Origin: Oribacterium sp. KHPX15
GTDB taxonomy: Bacteria; Bacillota; Clostridia; Lachnospirales; Lachnospiraceae
DNA: 64,000 nucleotides
Direction: 5' to 3'
Assembly: GCF_900107835.1 (NCBI RefSeq)
Contig: NZ_FNRG01000003.1
Coordinates: 208,073 to 272,072, forward strand
Shown in pieces: positions 44,206 through 52,073 of this stretch. Made by a program: the position numbers and the translations under genes. The first letter of the stretch is position 1. Each line of letters opens with the position of its first letter. The notes below the pieces were generated by a model, which was not told the origin of the DNA, searched no databases, and saw only the letters and a list, made by a program, of their open reading frames with translations.

Positions 44206-45015
44206 ATGATCCGAAAAATCATAAAGATAGATGAAGAAAAGTGCAATGGATGCGGAATATGTGCCAGTGCCTGTCATGAAGGTGCCATAGATATCGTAAA
44301 TGGGAAGGCAAAACTGGTCAGAGAGAATTTTTGCGACGGTTTTGGTGACTGCCTGCCGGGATGCCCTACCGGAGCGATCACTTTCGAAGATCGTGAAGCA
44401 CCAGCTTATGATGAGGCTGCGGTAAAAGCAGCACAGCAGAATGCTGTATTGACAGAAGATAGTGATGATATGTCAGTAAAAGATATTATGAAGATTGATG
44501 ATGAGACAAAACGTAAGTCCGAAATGATGGCTCATTTGGCAGCCGGTGGGCAGCATCCTGCCGGTGGCTGTCCCGGGTCCCGTATGATGCAGTTCAAGAG
44601 GGAAGAGAAACCAACTGAACCTGAAATCATCAAGTCTGAATCCGGTCCTGTGTCACGTCTTAACCAATGGCCGTGTCAGATCAAGCTGTTACCGACACAG
44701 GCACCATTCTTTGAAGGTGCAAAGCTGCTGATCGCGGCTGATTGTACTGCCTATGCCTACGCCAATATGCATGAAGAATTCATGAAAGGCAAGATCACCA
44801 TCATAGGCTGTCCTAAGCTTGATGATGTGGATTACACTGAAAAACTGACGGCTATCATCCGTGATAATGATATAAAGAGCGTAACTATCGTGAGGATGGA
44901 GGTGCCTTGCTGCGGCGGATTACAGAGGGCTACAGAGAATGCTCTCAGGGCAAGTGGCAAATTTATACCCTGGCAGGTTGTAACGATCAGCTGTGACGGA
45001 CATATTTTGGGTTAA
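44206..45015 (+). CDS. Two-cluster 4Fe-4S ferredoxin with additional Cys-rich domain
   Basis: A 269-aa iron-sulfur protein. The N-terminal 60 residues form a dicluster ferredoxin (CNGCGICASACHEGA, then DCLPGCPTGA). The rest has a further domain with CPGSRMM, IAADCTAYAY, IGCPKLDD and EVPCCGGLQ, a Cys pattern seen in ferredoxin-like proteins placed next to Crp/Fnr regulators in clostridia. It probably moves electrons under regulator control; partner unknown. GAGAGGAG sets the start at 44206, although the frame is open to 44146. Confidence 0.85.
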   Translation: MIRKIIKIDEEKCNGCGICASACHEGAIDIVNGKAKLVRENFCDGFGDCLPGCPTGAITFEDREAPAYDEAAVKAAQQNAVLTEDSDDMSVKDIMKIDDETKRKSEMMAHLAAGGQHPAGGCPGSRMMQFKREEKPTEPEIIKSESGPVSRLNQWPCQIKLLPTQAPFFEGAKLLIAADCTAYAYANMHEEFMKGKITIIGCPKLDDVDYTEKLTAIIRDNDIKSVTIVRMEVPCCGGLQRATENALRASGKFIPWQVVTISCDGHILG

Positions 45016-45080
45016 ATTGAAGGGAGAATCAGATAATGAATACTCAGATGTTTTATTTGAGGATTTAGAAGCATCTCTCC

Positions 45081-45140
45081 TTATAAATTAAACCTACGTA
45101 AATAAAAGACCCTATCGGATCAAGCGATAGAGTCTTTTAT
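45081..45140 (+). terminator. Terminator, copy 2 of the duplicated intergenic sequence
   Basis: AAAAGACCCTATCG (45104-45117) pairs with CGATAGAGTCTTTT (45125-45138), one mismatch. The sequence AACCTACG upstream matches the copy at 16641-16700. Confidence 0.75.
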
Positions 45141-45185
45141 TATGTGATCATTTTCATAAGTTGATCAGAATCTTAAACTACATAT

Positions 45186-45530
45186 CTACAGATTGTCCTC
45201 ACCCCATTTTTTGAGGTCAAGAAGGATGGGGATGAGGCTCTTTGTCTTCTCGGTGAGATTGTACTCGACCCTGACAGGCATTTCATCGTATTGTTTTCGT
45301 TCGACAAGTCCGTCTGCCTCCAGCTCTTTCAAAGAGTTAGCGAGCATTGTGTTAGTGATTCCATGTATTGAACGACGTAAATCCCCATAACGCACGATAT
45401 CATTCTTATCTATGACACAGAGGATCATGATCTTCCACTTTCCGCCAATCTTATCAATGATTCTTTTTAACCCACAATTCTGTCCTGCGATATCTTCGCA
45501 TAATGGTTCATGGTTCTCTTTTTTTCTCAT
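45186..45530 (-). CDS. HxlR-family transcription regulator
   Basis: A 114-aa winged helix-turn-helix of the HxlR family: KIGGKWKIMIL, YGDLRRSIHGITNTMLANSL, LVERKQYDEMPVRVEY. These are typically redox or aldehyde/quinone-responsive repressors sitting next to an oxidoreductase gene. Here the divergent neighbour is only a 3' gene remnant (45624-45716), which may be its former target. AAGGAAAA lies before the ATG. Confidence 0.9.
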   Translation of the reverse strand: MRKKENHEPLCEDIAGQNCGLKRIIDKIGGKWKIMILCVIDKNDIVRYGDLRRSIHGITNTMLANSLKELEADGLVERKQYDEMPVRVEYNLTEKTKSLIPILLDLKKWGEDNL

Positions 45531-45623
45531 GGTATACTTTTCCTTACCAGGTTAATGAAAACTGCGTACTTGATATAAAAACTATACTAAATATAATATG
45601 GTTATCAGCTGAGAAATACAAGT

Positions 45624-45716
45624 AGTCACGTTAAGATATTTGGGAAAACTGTCGATGAAGAATTAGGGGCAGTTCCAAAGGATATTCTTGTCAGAAAGAT
45701 AAAGGAAATAGTGTAA
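45624..45716 (+). pseudogene. C-terminal gene remnant, possibly an oxidoreductase
   Basis: A stretch reading VKIFGKTVDEELGAVPKD and LVRKIKEIV before a stop looks like the natural end of a protein, without start, ribosome site or upstream frame. It lies where an HxlR-regulated oxidoreductase would be expected. Family not certain. Confidence 0.35.
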
Positions 45717-45745
45717 GATAACAATACAGAAAGAGGATATTGAAA

Positions 45746-45946
45746 ATGAGAAAGGCTGTTAATGATATAGACAGATGCGTTGCCTGTGGGGTCTGCGCCC
45801 TGCAGTGCCCTAGAGAGGCCATTTCCATTCATAAAGGCTGTTATGCGCTTGTGGATATTGGTAAATGCGTAGGCTGTGGTTTATGTGAAAAGGCGTGTCC
45901 TGCAGGATCAATAAAAGTTTCGGAGGTAGAAAATGGCAGTAAATAA
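45746..45946 (+). CDS. Dicluster 4Fe-4S ferredoxin
   Basis: A 66-aa ferredoxin with two cluster motifs, CVACGVCALQCPREA and CVGCGLCEKACPAGS. It is the first gene of a redox operon and overlaps the membrane Fe-S protein gene by 14 nt. The ATG at 45746 is preferred over a TTG at 45740 because AAGAGGA is 8 nt upstream. Likely an electron carrier for the NapH-like protein next to it. Confidence 0.88.
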   Translation: MRKAVNDIDRCVACGVCALQCPREAISIHKGCYALVDIGKCVGCGLCEKACPAGSIKVSEVENGSK

Positions 45947-46523
45947 GAAAAAGCATTGGTATGAATACCTTTGGATCTGGTCAATTATCTATTTTGCACT
46001 TGGATTTTTCAACATTCTTTTCGCATGGCTTGGAATGATAGATTTTATTTTGCCGCTGATCTTTGCAGCTGTTGGCGGCAATAAATGGTTCTGCAACCAT
46101 ATGTGTGGAAGGGGCCAGCTCTTCTGGGTATTGGGAAGAAATCTCAAATGTTCAAGAGGAAAGCCTGCACCTAAATGGATGTCTTCCAAATGGTTCAGGT
46201 ATGGTTTTTTGATATTCTTCCTCACTATGTTCGGAACTATGGTTTTCCAGACATATCTGGTGTTTTCCGGAGCGGGGACGCTAAGAAAAGCAATAAAACT
46301 ATTCTGGACATTCAGAGTTCCGTGGCAATGGGCTTATAACGGAAGCATTTTTCCTGACTGGGTAGCTCAGTTCGGGTTTGGATTTTATAGTCTGATGCTT
46401 ACATCTACCCTGATAGGACTTATAGTGATGGTCCTGTACAAAGAGAGAACCTGGTGTTCCTTCTGCCCTATGGGAACTATGACTCAGGGCATATGTAAGA
46501 TAAAATCAAAGGAAAGGGTTTAA
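45933..46523 (+). CDS. NapH/YccM-like membrane iron-sulfur protein
   Basis: A 196-aa membrane protein with four hydrophobic segments (about residues 14-45, 90-115, 120-140 and 150-170) and Cys motifs CNHMCGRGQ and CSFCPMG typical of 4Fe-4S-binding polyferredoxins of the NapH group, although shorter than NapH (no C-terminal ferredoxin domain; that may be supplied by the preceding gene). It may pass electrons across the membrane. GGAGG lies 7-10 nt upstream inside the ferredoxin gene. Confidence 0.82.
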   Translation: MAVNKKKHWYEYLWIWSIIYFALGFFNILFAWLGMIDFILPLIFAAVGGNKWFCNHMCGRGQLFWVLGRNLKCSRGKPAPKWMSSKWFRYGFLIFFLTMFGTMVFQTYLVFSGAGTLRKAIKLFWTFRVPWQWAYNGSIFPDWVAQFGFGFYSLMLTSTLIGLIVMVLYKERTWCSFCPMGTMTQGICKIKSKERV

Positions 46524-46527
46524 TAAA

Positions 46528-46917
46528 ATGACATTAAACGAGAGAGCAGAACTGGCTGCAGAATTAAAGAACTCAGGAGTATGTAACTGTGCGCAGGCAG
46601 TGACAAGGGTACTGTCTGACCAGACTACACTTACGGAAGTGCAGCTAATGCAGTTATCCTCCGGATTTGCTGCAGGGATGGGAAATATGGAAGCTACATG
46701 CGGTGCCATGATCGGTGCAGCCATGATAGCAGGACTTAAAACAGAAGGTAAAGGCGCTGTAATGGCAACAAGGAAGATACAGGAAGAGTTCCAAAACAGG
46801 TGCGGAGCCTTGAGATGCAAGGACCTTAAAGCTGTAACAGACGGAAGGCCGTTATGTCCCTGTGATGACTGTGTCAGAAATGCAGTCATGGTTTATGGCG
46901 AGGTTATGGGACTATAA
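46528..46917 (+). CDS. C_GCAxxG_C_C family protein
   Basis: A 129-aa protein of the C_GCAxxG_C_C family, redox-associated, function unknown. Motifs: GVCNCAQAV, ATCGAMIGAAMIAGL, NRCGALRCKDL and CPCDDCVRNAV give the conserved cysteines. Starts 5 nt after the NapH-like gene, so it belongs to the same operon (ferredoxin, membrane Fe-S protein, this). Its 3' end overlaps the convergent PstS-like gene by 25 nt. Confidence 0.88.
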   Translation: MTLNERAELAAELKNSGVCNCAQAVTRVLSDQTTLTEVQLMQLSSGFAAGMGNMEATCGAMIGAAMIAGLKTEGKGAVMATRKIQEEFQNRCGALRCKDLKAVTDGRPLCPCDDCVRNAVMVYGEVMGL

Positions 46918-47882
46918 CCACATGCTTCTATAAGTCTTTGTCCTTCCGGAGACAGAAGCCAGTCTACCAGTTTTCTGACATTAGGATTAGGGTTATCTTT
47001 TTTGAAGACAACATAAAAACTTGAAGTAAGAGGATAAAGACCGTTTCTTATGTTCTGTGCATTTGGATAAACGCCATTTACGGCAAGCATCCTGACATTA
47101 TCATTTGCTACCATTCCTGAAAGATAATACCGGAATGAATAACCGATGGAGGCACCGAAAACGGCAAATATACTGCGACGCTTGATCATATCATTTTCCA
47201 TGAATTTCTCCATCATGGTCTGGCTTCCGGAGTTTTTAACTCTGAGAAGAGGATTGATGCTTCTGTCAGGACCACCTACTTCTTTCCAGTTTGTTATATT
47301 ACCCCTGTAGATCGATCTTATCTCATCTGTGGTAAGACTTTCTACAGGATTATTCTTGTTAACAAAAAATACAAATGCTTCCAGACCAACCGGTACAAGT
47401 TCAATTTCTATTCCTTTTTCTTTCGCTGTCTTCATCTGATTTTCAGATGGGTGTGCCGTGAAAAAGAGATCAACAGACCCTTCTAAAAGAGCATCATATC
47501 CGCGGATAGTGTTTTGGTATTGCATGACACTGTCTTTTGCAAAATTCTCGCCGTACTTGTTATCGTCTGAAAAAGAGCCGCCTTCATAGGTAACAGATCC
47601 TTCAGGATAAACTGAATCTATGACTGAAGCGTACACAGGAACCAGTGCAGCTGCACCATCAAGAACAGGGAGATCATCCTCGCTGGAAAAATGCATGGAG
47701 GAACCTGTTTTTGCAAGGTTAGATGTTTCTTCAAAAGGAAGATATCTTGCCACATCAACCATTTTTGTCTGAGATACACCACTGTAGTTATTCCCTAAAC
47801 GAGAGGTGAGGGTGACATATAAAAAGACATTAACAAAAACAAAGAAGCTGATGACGGCTGTGATGATAACAGTTTTTCTCAT
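46893..47882 (-). CDS. PstS-like phosphate-binding protein, orphan
   Basis: A 329-aa type 2 periplasmic-binding protein of the phosphate-binding (PstS) group. It has an N-terminal signal-anchor (residues 5-25) and no lipobox. Family features: DLFFTAHPSENQM, VNKNNPVESLTTDEIRSIYRG, NWKEVGGPD and SPEGQRLIEACGYSPI. No pstCAB genes are nearby, so it may act as a sensor or work with a distant transporter. The start at 47882 uses AAAGGAGC. It is preceded by a 47-codon frame whose stop overlaps its ATG. Confidence 0.85.
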   Translation of the reverse strand: MRKTVIITAVISFFVFVNVFLYVTLTSRLGNNYSGVSQTKMVDVARYLPFEETSNLAKTGSSMHFSSEDDLPVLDGAAALVPVYASVIDSVYPEGSVTYEGGSFSDDNKYGENFAKDSVMQYQNTIRGYDALLEGSVDLFFTAHPSENQMKTAKEKGIEIELVPVGLEAFVFFVNKNNPVESLTTDEIRSIYRGNITNWKEVGGPDRSINPLLRVKNSGSQTMMEKFMENDMIKRRSIFAVFGASIGYSFRYYLSGMVANDNVRMLAVNGVYPNAQNIRNGLYPLTSSFYVVFKKDNPNPNVRKLVDWLLSPEGQRLIEACGYSPITSP

Positions 47883-48022
47883 GGCCAAAGCTCCTTTGAA
47901 ATGAAATATATAATTGAAGAATGCTCGTAAGCATAATAAATATAGTATGCGTGAAGGGCTGTAATAATGACTCCGGCAGCAACTATACATAGTAATATTT
48001 TTATAAAAGCTTTATCACTCAT
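47879..48022 (-). CDS. 47-aa membrane peptide upstream of the PstS-like gene
   Basis: A short open frame (MSDKAFIKILLCIVAAG..., one transmembrane helix at about residues 7-27, Tyr-rich after it) whose TGA overlaps the ATG of the next gene as ATGA. It contains the ribosome site AAAGGAG of that gene near its end. Coupling suggests a real leader peptide or small subunit. No clear ribosome site precedes its own start, so confidence is moderate. Confidence 0.45.
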   Translation of the reverse strand: MSDKAFIKILLCIVAAGVIITALHAYYIYYAYEHSSIIYFISKELWP

Positions 48023-48083
48023 ATTTGCGGATTTTTGAGAAATCAATGTTGGAATTATTTAATTGGAAAAGTTTCAGCTATAG

Positions 48084-48302
48084 TTACATGTTTTGTACTA
48101 TTGCAATAGTGAGTAGCAGTAGAAGAACAGATAGTACGATTGCTGTCATCATTAATCCAAAACTGATAATAAATAAAACGGTTATCCAGGTCTTTCGTTT
48201 CCTTCCTTCTTCTTTGGCTTTATTTCCATCCAAAATAAACAGACTTAATGAGCAGATGAAAATAATAAGGAAAGGTGCAAACCACAAAAGGAAAGAATTC
48301 AT
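48084..48302 (-). CDS. Small membrane protein, unknown
   Basis: A 72-aa protein with two hydrophobic helices (about residues 3-24 and 42-68) separated by a basic loop (NKAKEEGRKRKTW). GGAGGATT lies 8-10 nt upstream of the ATG. It lies upstream of the 47-aa membrane peptide and PstS-like gene on the same strand (60 nt gap) and may be cotranscribed with them. No family recognised. Confidence 0.6.
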   Translation of the reverse strand: MNSFLLWFAPFLIIFICSLSLFILDGNKAKEEGRKRKTWITVLFIISFGLMMTAIVLSVLLLLLTIAIVQNM

Positions 48303-48417
48303 TTTTTAAAATCCTCCAAAAACATAATACTGATATTATACATTAGTTAGCTTAATGTAAAAAATTAATCACTGAGAAAAACGGAATAGATAATTAATAA
48401 TGTAATTTGAAAAATTC

Positions 48418-48503
48418 AAAAAATGAACAAAACCCTATCTTGTTCAAATAACATTGCAATATGGGAAACAGGTCTCTGATCTATCGAAATGATTAGGGAC
48501 CTG
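48418..48503 (+). repeat. Dispersed repeat R1, copy 2, with terminator-like stem
   Basis: The R1 sequence (about 55 nt) is followed by a 13-bp stem, CAGGTCTCTGATC (48469-48481) and GATTAGGGACCTG (48491-48503). Copy 3 has A in place of the G in CTGATC, which changes a G-U into an A-U pair, so pairing is conserved. It sits 25 nt before the CAT-like gene and may act as its leader or as a module boundary. Confidence 0.8.
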
Positions 48504-48528
48504 TCACGTTCTATTGAGGATTTCAAAA

Positions 48529-49185
48529 ATGAACTATAAGGTAATTGACAGAGAGACATACTATAGGAAGGGCGTGTTTCGCCACTTTTCGGAAGATTGT
48601 AAATGCTCGACATCCATAACAGCGAGAATAGATGTCACGGATCTTGTCACATATTCGAAGAATAACGGGACAAAGTTTTATATCAATTTCCTATATTTAC
48701 TCTCAAAGGTTTTGAATTCACGTGATGATTACAGAATGGGATATCTTTGGCAGACTGATGAACTGATCTGCTACGATGTGATCAATCCTACACAGTATGT
48801 TTTTCATGAAGATACGGAAACATGTACTCCCGTATATACTGAATACTGTAAGGACTATGAAAGGTTTTACGCCTATGCTTTGCGGGATATAGAAGAGGCA
48901 AAGAAGACGAGAGAATACGTTTTGGATATGGCTAATCATCCAAATTGGTTTGATGCATCGTATATATCATGGTTATCTTATGATTCATTGAATATTGAAT
49001 TACCGGATGGACATTTGTTTTTTGCTCCGATCATTAATTGGTGGAAATATAGAAAAGAGAACGGCAGTCTGGTTATGCCTGTAACAGTTCGCCTGAATCA
49101 TGCAATCGCTGATGGCTACCTGGTTGCAAATGTATTTCGGCTCTTGGAGCAGGAAATCAAGTTATTTGTCAGGCAGATACTGTAG
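48529..49185 (+). CDS. Chloramphenicol acetyltransferase-like protein
   Basis: A 218-aa member of the type A CAT family. The catalytic segment is present as RLNHAIADGYLVA, the family His-x3-Asp-Gly pattern. Other conserved parts are FYINFLYLLSKV and the WLSYDSL segment. CAT-like proteins acetylate chloramphenicol or, in many genomes, unknown acceptors; resistance is not established. TTGAGGA sets the start at 48529. First gene in the module bounded by R1 copies. Confidence 0.8.
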   Translation: MNYKVIDRETYYRKGVFRHFSEDCKCSTSITARIDVTDLVTYSKNNGTKFYINFLYLLSKVLNSRDDYRMGYLWQTDELICYDVINPTQYVFHEDTETCTPVYTEYCKDYERFYAYALRDIEEAKKTREYVLDMANHPNWFDASYISWLSYDSLNIELPDGHLFFAPIINWWKYRKENGSLVMPVTVRLNHAIADGYLVANVFRLLEQEIKLFVRQIL

Positions 49186-49216
49186 TGAATAAAATTGGAA
49201 GTTATGATATGTGTGC

Positions 49217-49267
49217 TTGACACAAATACTCCTATATCGTAGTATAAAACTACGATATAGGAGTATT
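49217..49267 (+). promoter_or_regulatory. MarR promoter overlapped by a perfect 19-bp inverted repeat
   Basis: TTGACA (49217-49222), 17-nt spacer, TAGTAT (49240-49245). An exact palindrome with arms AATACTCCTATATCGTAGT (49225-49243) and its inverse (49249-49267) covers the spacer, the -10 and the ATAGGAG ribosome site. It is the likely operator for MarR autoregulation. Confidence 0.8.
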
Positions 49268-49272
49268 AAATT

Positions 49273-49710
49273 ATGAAGACAAATGGTGGATTTCTTGTTA
49301 CAAAAATAAAACAGCTGGGTGATCGTATATTTGAAAGGATACTGGCAGAAAAAAACATTGATGCATTTAACGGAGCTCAGGGAAGGATTCTTTATGTCTT
49401 ATGGCAGGAAGATGGTGTTCCTATTAAAATTATTTCCGAGAAAAGCGGACTTGCAATTACTTCACTTACAACCATGCTTGAGCGGATGGAAAAAAACGGA
49501 CTGATAAGCCGCAAAACTGATGAAGCTGATAAGAGAAAAACTCTTCTGTTCCTCACAGATAAAGCCAAAGAACTTAAAGAAGCTTATGACTCCGTATCCA
49601 ATGAGATGGGGAATATTTATTATCGTGATTTTACGGATAAAGAGATTCTTCAGTTTGAAGAGTATCTTAACCGCATCAGGGTAAACCTTGAGGAATGGAG
49701 TGACAAATGA
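49273..49710 (+). CDS. MarR-family regulator of the radical-SAM mobile pair system
   Basis: A 145-aa winged helix-turn-helix protein (LAITSLTTMLERMEKNGLIS, then the wing RKTDEADKRKTLLFLTDK). Position directly before the two radical SAM genes, with a 4-nt ATGA overlap, matches the known three-gene set of MarR-type regulator and radical-SAM mobile pair A and B. It should repress the operon through the palindrome just upstream. ATAGGAG lies inside the operator, so repressor and ribosome sites overlap. Confidence 0.88.
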   Translation: MKTNGGFLVTKIKQLGDRIFERILAEKNIDAFNGAQGRILYVLWQEDGVPIKIISEKSGLAITSLTTMLERMEKNGLISRKTDEADKRKTLLFLTDKAKELKEAYDSVSNEMGNIYYRDFTDKEILQFEEYLNRIRVNLEEWSDK

Positions 49711-50405
49711 GTATTTGTATTAAAGATCAGATTCAGAACATGAATCTTGTTATAGGGTGCACTGTTGGATGTCCGTACTGCTATGCCAGAAACAATACGA
49801 GGCGTTATCACATCATAGATGATTTTGAAAAGCCACAGTTTTTTCAAGGAAAGCTTCGTATGATGGAAAAGAAAAAACCGCAGAATTTTCTGCTGACCGG
49901 CATGAGCGATCTCTCGGGCTGGCATGAGGAATGGAGAGAGGAAGTCTTTAAAAAGATAGCAGAGAATCCTCAGCACCAGTTTCTTTTTCTTACCAAACGA
50001 CCGGATCTTCTGTCTTTTGAAACAGATCTTGATAATGCATGGTTTGGCGTTACAGTTACGAGAAAGTCTGAGTTATGGCGTATTGATGCACTGCGGAGCA
50101 ATGTGAAGGCAAAAAAATATCATGTTACCTTTGAGCCTTTGTTCGATGATCCGGGTAAGGTTGATCTTACAGGCATTGACTGGATTGTGGTGGGAACCAT
50201 GACAGGTGCAAAGAGCAGGACTGTTAAAACAGATCCCGGGTGGGCTTATTCATTGACAGAACAGGCTCATGAACTGAACATTCCTGTATTCTGGAAAGAA
50301 GATCTTGTTCCGATTATGGGAGAAGAAATGATACAGGAAATGCCGGATGCTTTTAACAAAGTGCTGGAGGAACAGATGATATGGAACAACCAGAAATCAG
50401 AGTAA
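49707..50405 (+). CDS. Radical SAM mobile pair protein A
   Basis: A 232-aa radical SAM protein. The cluster motif C-x3-C-x2-C is CTVGCPYC (Cys18, 22, 25). The middle has LTGMSDLSGWHEEW and FLFLTKRPDLL, then VTFEPLFDD and WIVVGTMTGAKSRTV. These match the family known as mobile pair A, of unknown function, always with a second radical SAM protein. Overlaps the MarR gene by 4 nt and the partner gene by 25 nt. Confidence 0.85.
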   Translation: MSICIKDQIQNMNLVIGCTVGCPYCYARNNTRRYHIIDDFEKPQFFQGKLRMMEKKKPQNFLLTGMSDLSGWHEEWREEVFKKIAENPQHQFLFLTKRPDLLSFETDLDNAWFGVTVTRKSELWRIDALRSNVKAKKYHVTFEPLFDDPGKVDLTGIDWIVVGTMTGAKSRTVKTDPGWAYSLTEQAHELNIPVFWKEDLVPIMGEEMIQEMPDAFNKVLEEQMIWNNQKSE

Positions 50406-51304
50406 ATCATATAGAAACAAAAAGTGTAATGACAAAATCGAATACTCCTATTGGAGGATATTCGGTGAATCCCTATGTGGGGTGTCCCCATGCCTGTAAA
50501 TACTGCTACGCATCTTTTATGAAACGCTTTACAGGTCATACGGAGGAATGGGGAACCTTCATGGATGTGAAAGACTGGCCTGAAATAAAGAATCCAAAGA
50601 AGTATGCCGGCCAGAAGGTGATCATTGGAACAGTTACGGATGGTTATAATCCGCTAGAGGAAACATATAAAAATACAAGAAGACTTCTGGAAGAACTAAA
50701 GGACAGTGGTGCGGACATACTTATCTGCACAAAGTCAGACCTTGTACTAAGAGATCTGGATCTGCTAAAAGAGATCAATGAAAATAGCAGACTTACAGTA
50801 TCATGGTCAATCAATACTCTTGATGAAGAGTTTAAAGATGATATGGATGCGGCAGTAAGCATAGAAAGAAGGCTTGCTGCAATGAAAGAGGTATATGCGG
50901 CAGGCATTCGTACAATTTGCTTCATTTCACCCGTTTTCCCGGGGATTACGGATATAGAAGCAATCATAGACAGGACAAAAGATCAGTGTGACCTTGTATG
51001 GCTTGAGAATCTGAATCTTCGCGGAGGTTTTAAGGCAGATATCATGAAATACATTTCCGATAAACATCCGGATCTGGTGCCGCTGTATGACGAAATCTAT
51101 AATAAAAAGAACCGCAGCTATTTTGAAGCGCTGGAAAAGAAAGCAGAAGAGCTGGCTAAAAAGTATGATTGCAGGTTTGTTGATAATGAAACTCCGTATG
51201 AGAGAGTAGAGAAAGGACATCCAACAATCGTAGATTACTTTTACCACGAAGAAGTAAGAGGAACTGCCAATAGTGGAAAGAGAAATGTAATACATAATCC
51301 TTGA
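50381..51304 (+). CDS. Radical SAM mobile pair protein B
   Basis: A 307-aa radical SAM protein, partner of A. The cluster motif is CPHACKYC (Cys35, 39, 42), preceded by SVNPYVG and followed by YASFMKRFTGH; IGTVTDGYNPLEE and the NENSRLTVSWSINT segment follow. The pair resembles SplB-type (spore photoproduct lyase-like) radical SAM proteins in its N-terminal layout. Substrate unknown. CTGGAGG lies within the end of gene A; the 25-nt overlap implies coupled synthesis. Confidence 0.87.
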   Translation: MEQPEIRVNHIETKSVMTKSNTPIGGYSVNPYVGCPHACKYCYASFMKRFTGHTEEWGTFMDVKDWPEIKNPKKYAGQKVIIGTVTDGYNPLEETYKNTRRLLEELKDSGADILICTKSDLVLRDLDLLKEINENSRLTVSWSINTLDEEFKDDMDAAVSIERRLAAMKEVYAAGIRTICFISPVFPGITDIEAIIDRTKDQCDLVWLENLNLRGGFKADIMKYISDKHPDLVPLYDEIYNKKNRSYFEALEKKAEELAKKYDCRFVDNETPYERVEKGHPTIVDYFYHEEVRGTANSGKRNVIHNP

Positions 51305-51356
51305 TGGAAGAATAAACCGGAAGTTAATCGCACAAATTCCAGTTGCGGAGGTAAAG

Positions 51357-51878
51357 ATGGTAATAATTATAACGGGAGCATCCCATGTCGGGAAAACGAT
51401 TCTGGCACAACGGATGCTTGAGAAATACAAATACCCTTATTTTTCAATTGACCATTTGAAAATGGGACTTATTCGTAGCGGCATTACTGATTTCACCCCA
51501 GAAGACGATGATGAACTTACAGACTATCTTTGGCCAATCGTTCGAGAGATAATAAAGACTGCTATTGAGAATGAGCAGAACCTTATTGTTGAAGGCTGCT
51601 ATATACCTTTTGATTGGAGGAATAGTTTTGGGGAGCAGTATCTTCAGTCGATAAGATTCATCTGCCTTGCTATGTCAGATGAATATACAGATTCGCATTT
51701 TGAAGAAATAAAATCACATGGCTCTGATATCGAAACAAGGCTTGATGATTCTAATTGTTCAGCTGAGCAACTGAAACAAGATAACCACCAAATCATAGAG
51801 GGGTACCAATCTAACGGAGAACAGATCACTCTAATCACAGAAAGCTTCGATGATTCGATAAGGGGAGTATTGGATTAG
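51357..51878 (+). CDS. P-loop kinase-like ATP-binding protein
   Basis: A 173-aa small P-loop protein: Walker A GASHVGKT (residues 7-14), an ASP-type FSIDHLKMGLIR segment, NLIVEGCYIPFDW and a basic/acidic C-terminus. It resembles adenylate-kinase-like or shikimate-kinase-like small-molecule phosphotransferases; substrate unknown. GCGGAGG lies upstream. It is 52 nt after the radical SAM B gene in the same direction, before the second repeat copy, so it may be cargo of the mobile module. Confidence 0.75.
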   Translation: MVIIITGASHVGKTILAQRMLEKYKYPYFSIDHLKMGLIRSGITDFTPEDDDELTDYLWPIVREIIKTAIENEQNLIVEGCYIPFDWRNSFGEQYLQSIRFICLAMSDEYTDSHFEEIKSHGSDIETRLDDSNCSAEQLKQDNHQIIEGYQSNGEQITLITESFDDSIRGVLD

Positions 51879-51880
51879 CA

Positions 51881-52004
51881 AATTTGAAATAAACCATTTA
51901 TCTACCACTTATGACATATTTTACTGTAAAAACAAACAAAACTATTACAGTATTGTATAGGTGTATATTACTGTTTTGTAGATTTTATTTAAAATGAACA
52001 AAAC
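51881..52004 (+). repeat. Dispersed repeat R2, copy 2, joined to R1
   Basis: Near-identical to 12555-12680. The end of R2 (AAAATGAACAAAAC) is also the start of R1 copy 3, so the two units are joined here, which suggests they derive from one longer element. Confidence 0.8.
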
Positions 52005-52073
52005 CCTATCTTGTTCAAATAACATTGCAATATGGGAAAAGGTCTCTAATCAATCGAAATGATTAGGGACCTG
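51991..52073 (+). repeat. Dispersed repeat R1, copy 3, with terminator-like stem
   Basis: R1 core followed by the stem AGGTCTCTAATC/GATTAGGGACCT (52040-52072). It is in direct orientation to copy 2 (48418), about 3.57 kb apart, bracketing the CAT, MarR, radical SAM and kinase genes. CGTTTTTATG follows, which could serve as a weak terminator tail. Confidence 0.8.

Noticed and set aside
46893..47882. Phosphate ABC transporter operon
   Set aside because: Only the binding protein is present. No pstC, pstA, pstB or phoU nearby, so it is annotated as an orphan.
48025..48309. Plus-strand 94-codon frame
   Set aside because: Shadow of the 72-aa membrane protein on the minus strand, which has GGAGGATT and membrane helices; the plus frame has neither.
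48529..49185. Proven chloramphenicol resistance gene
   Set aside because: The catalytic His and Asp are present, but many CAT-like proteins have other acceptors; resistance cannot be claimed from sequence.
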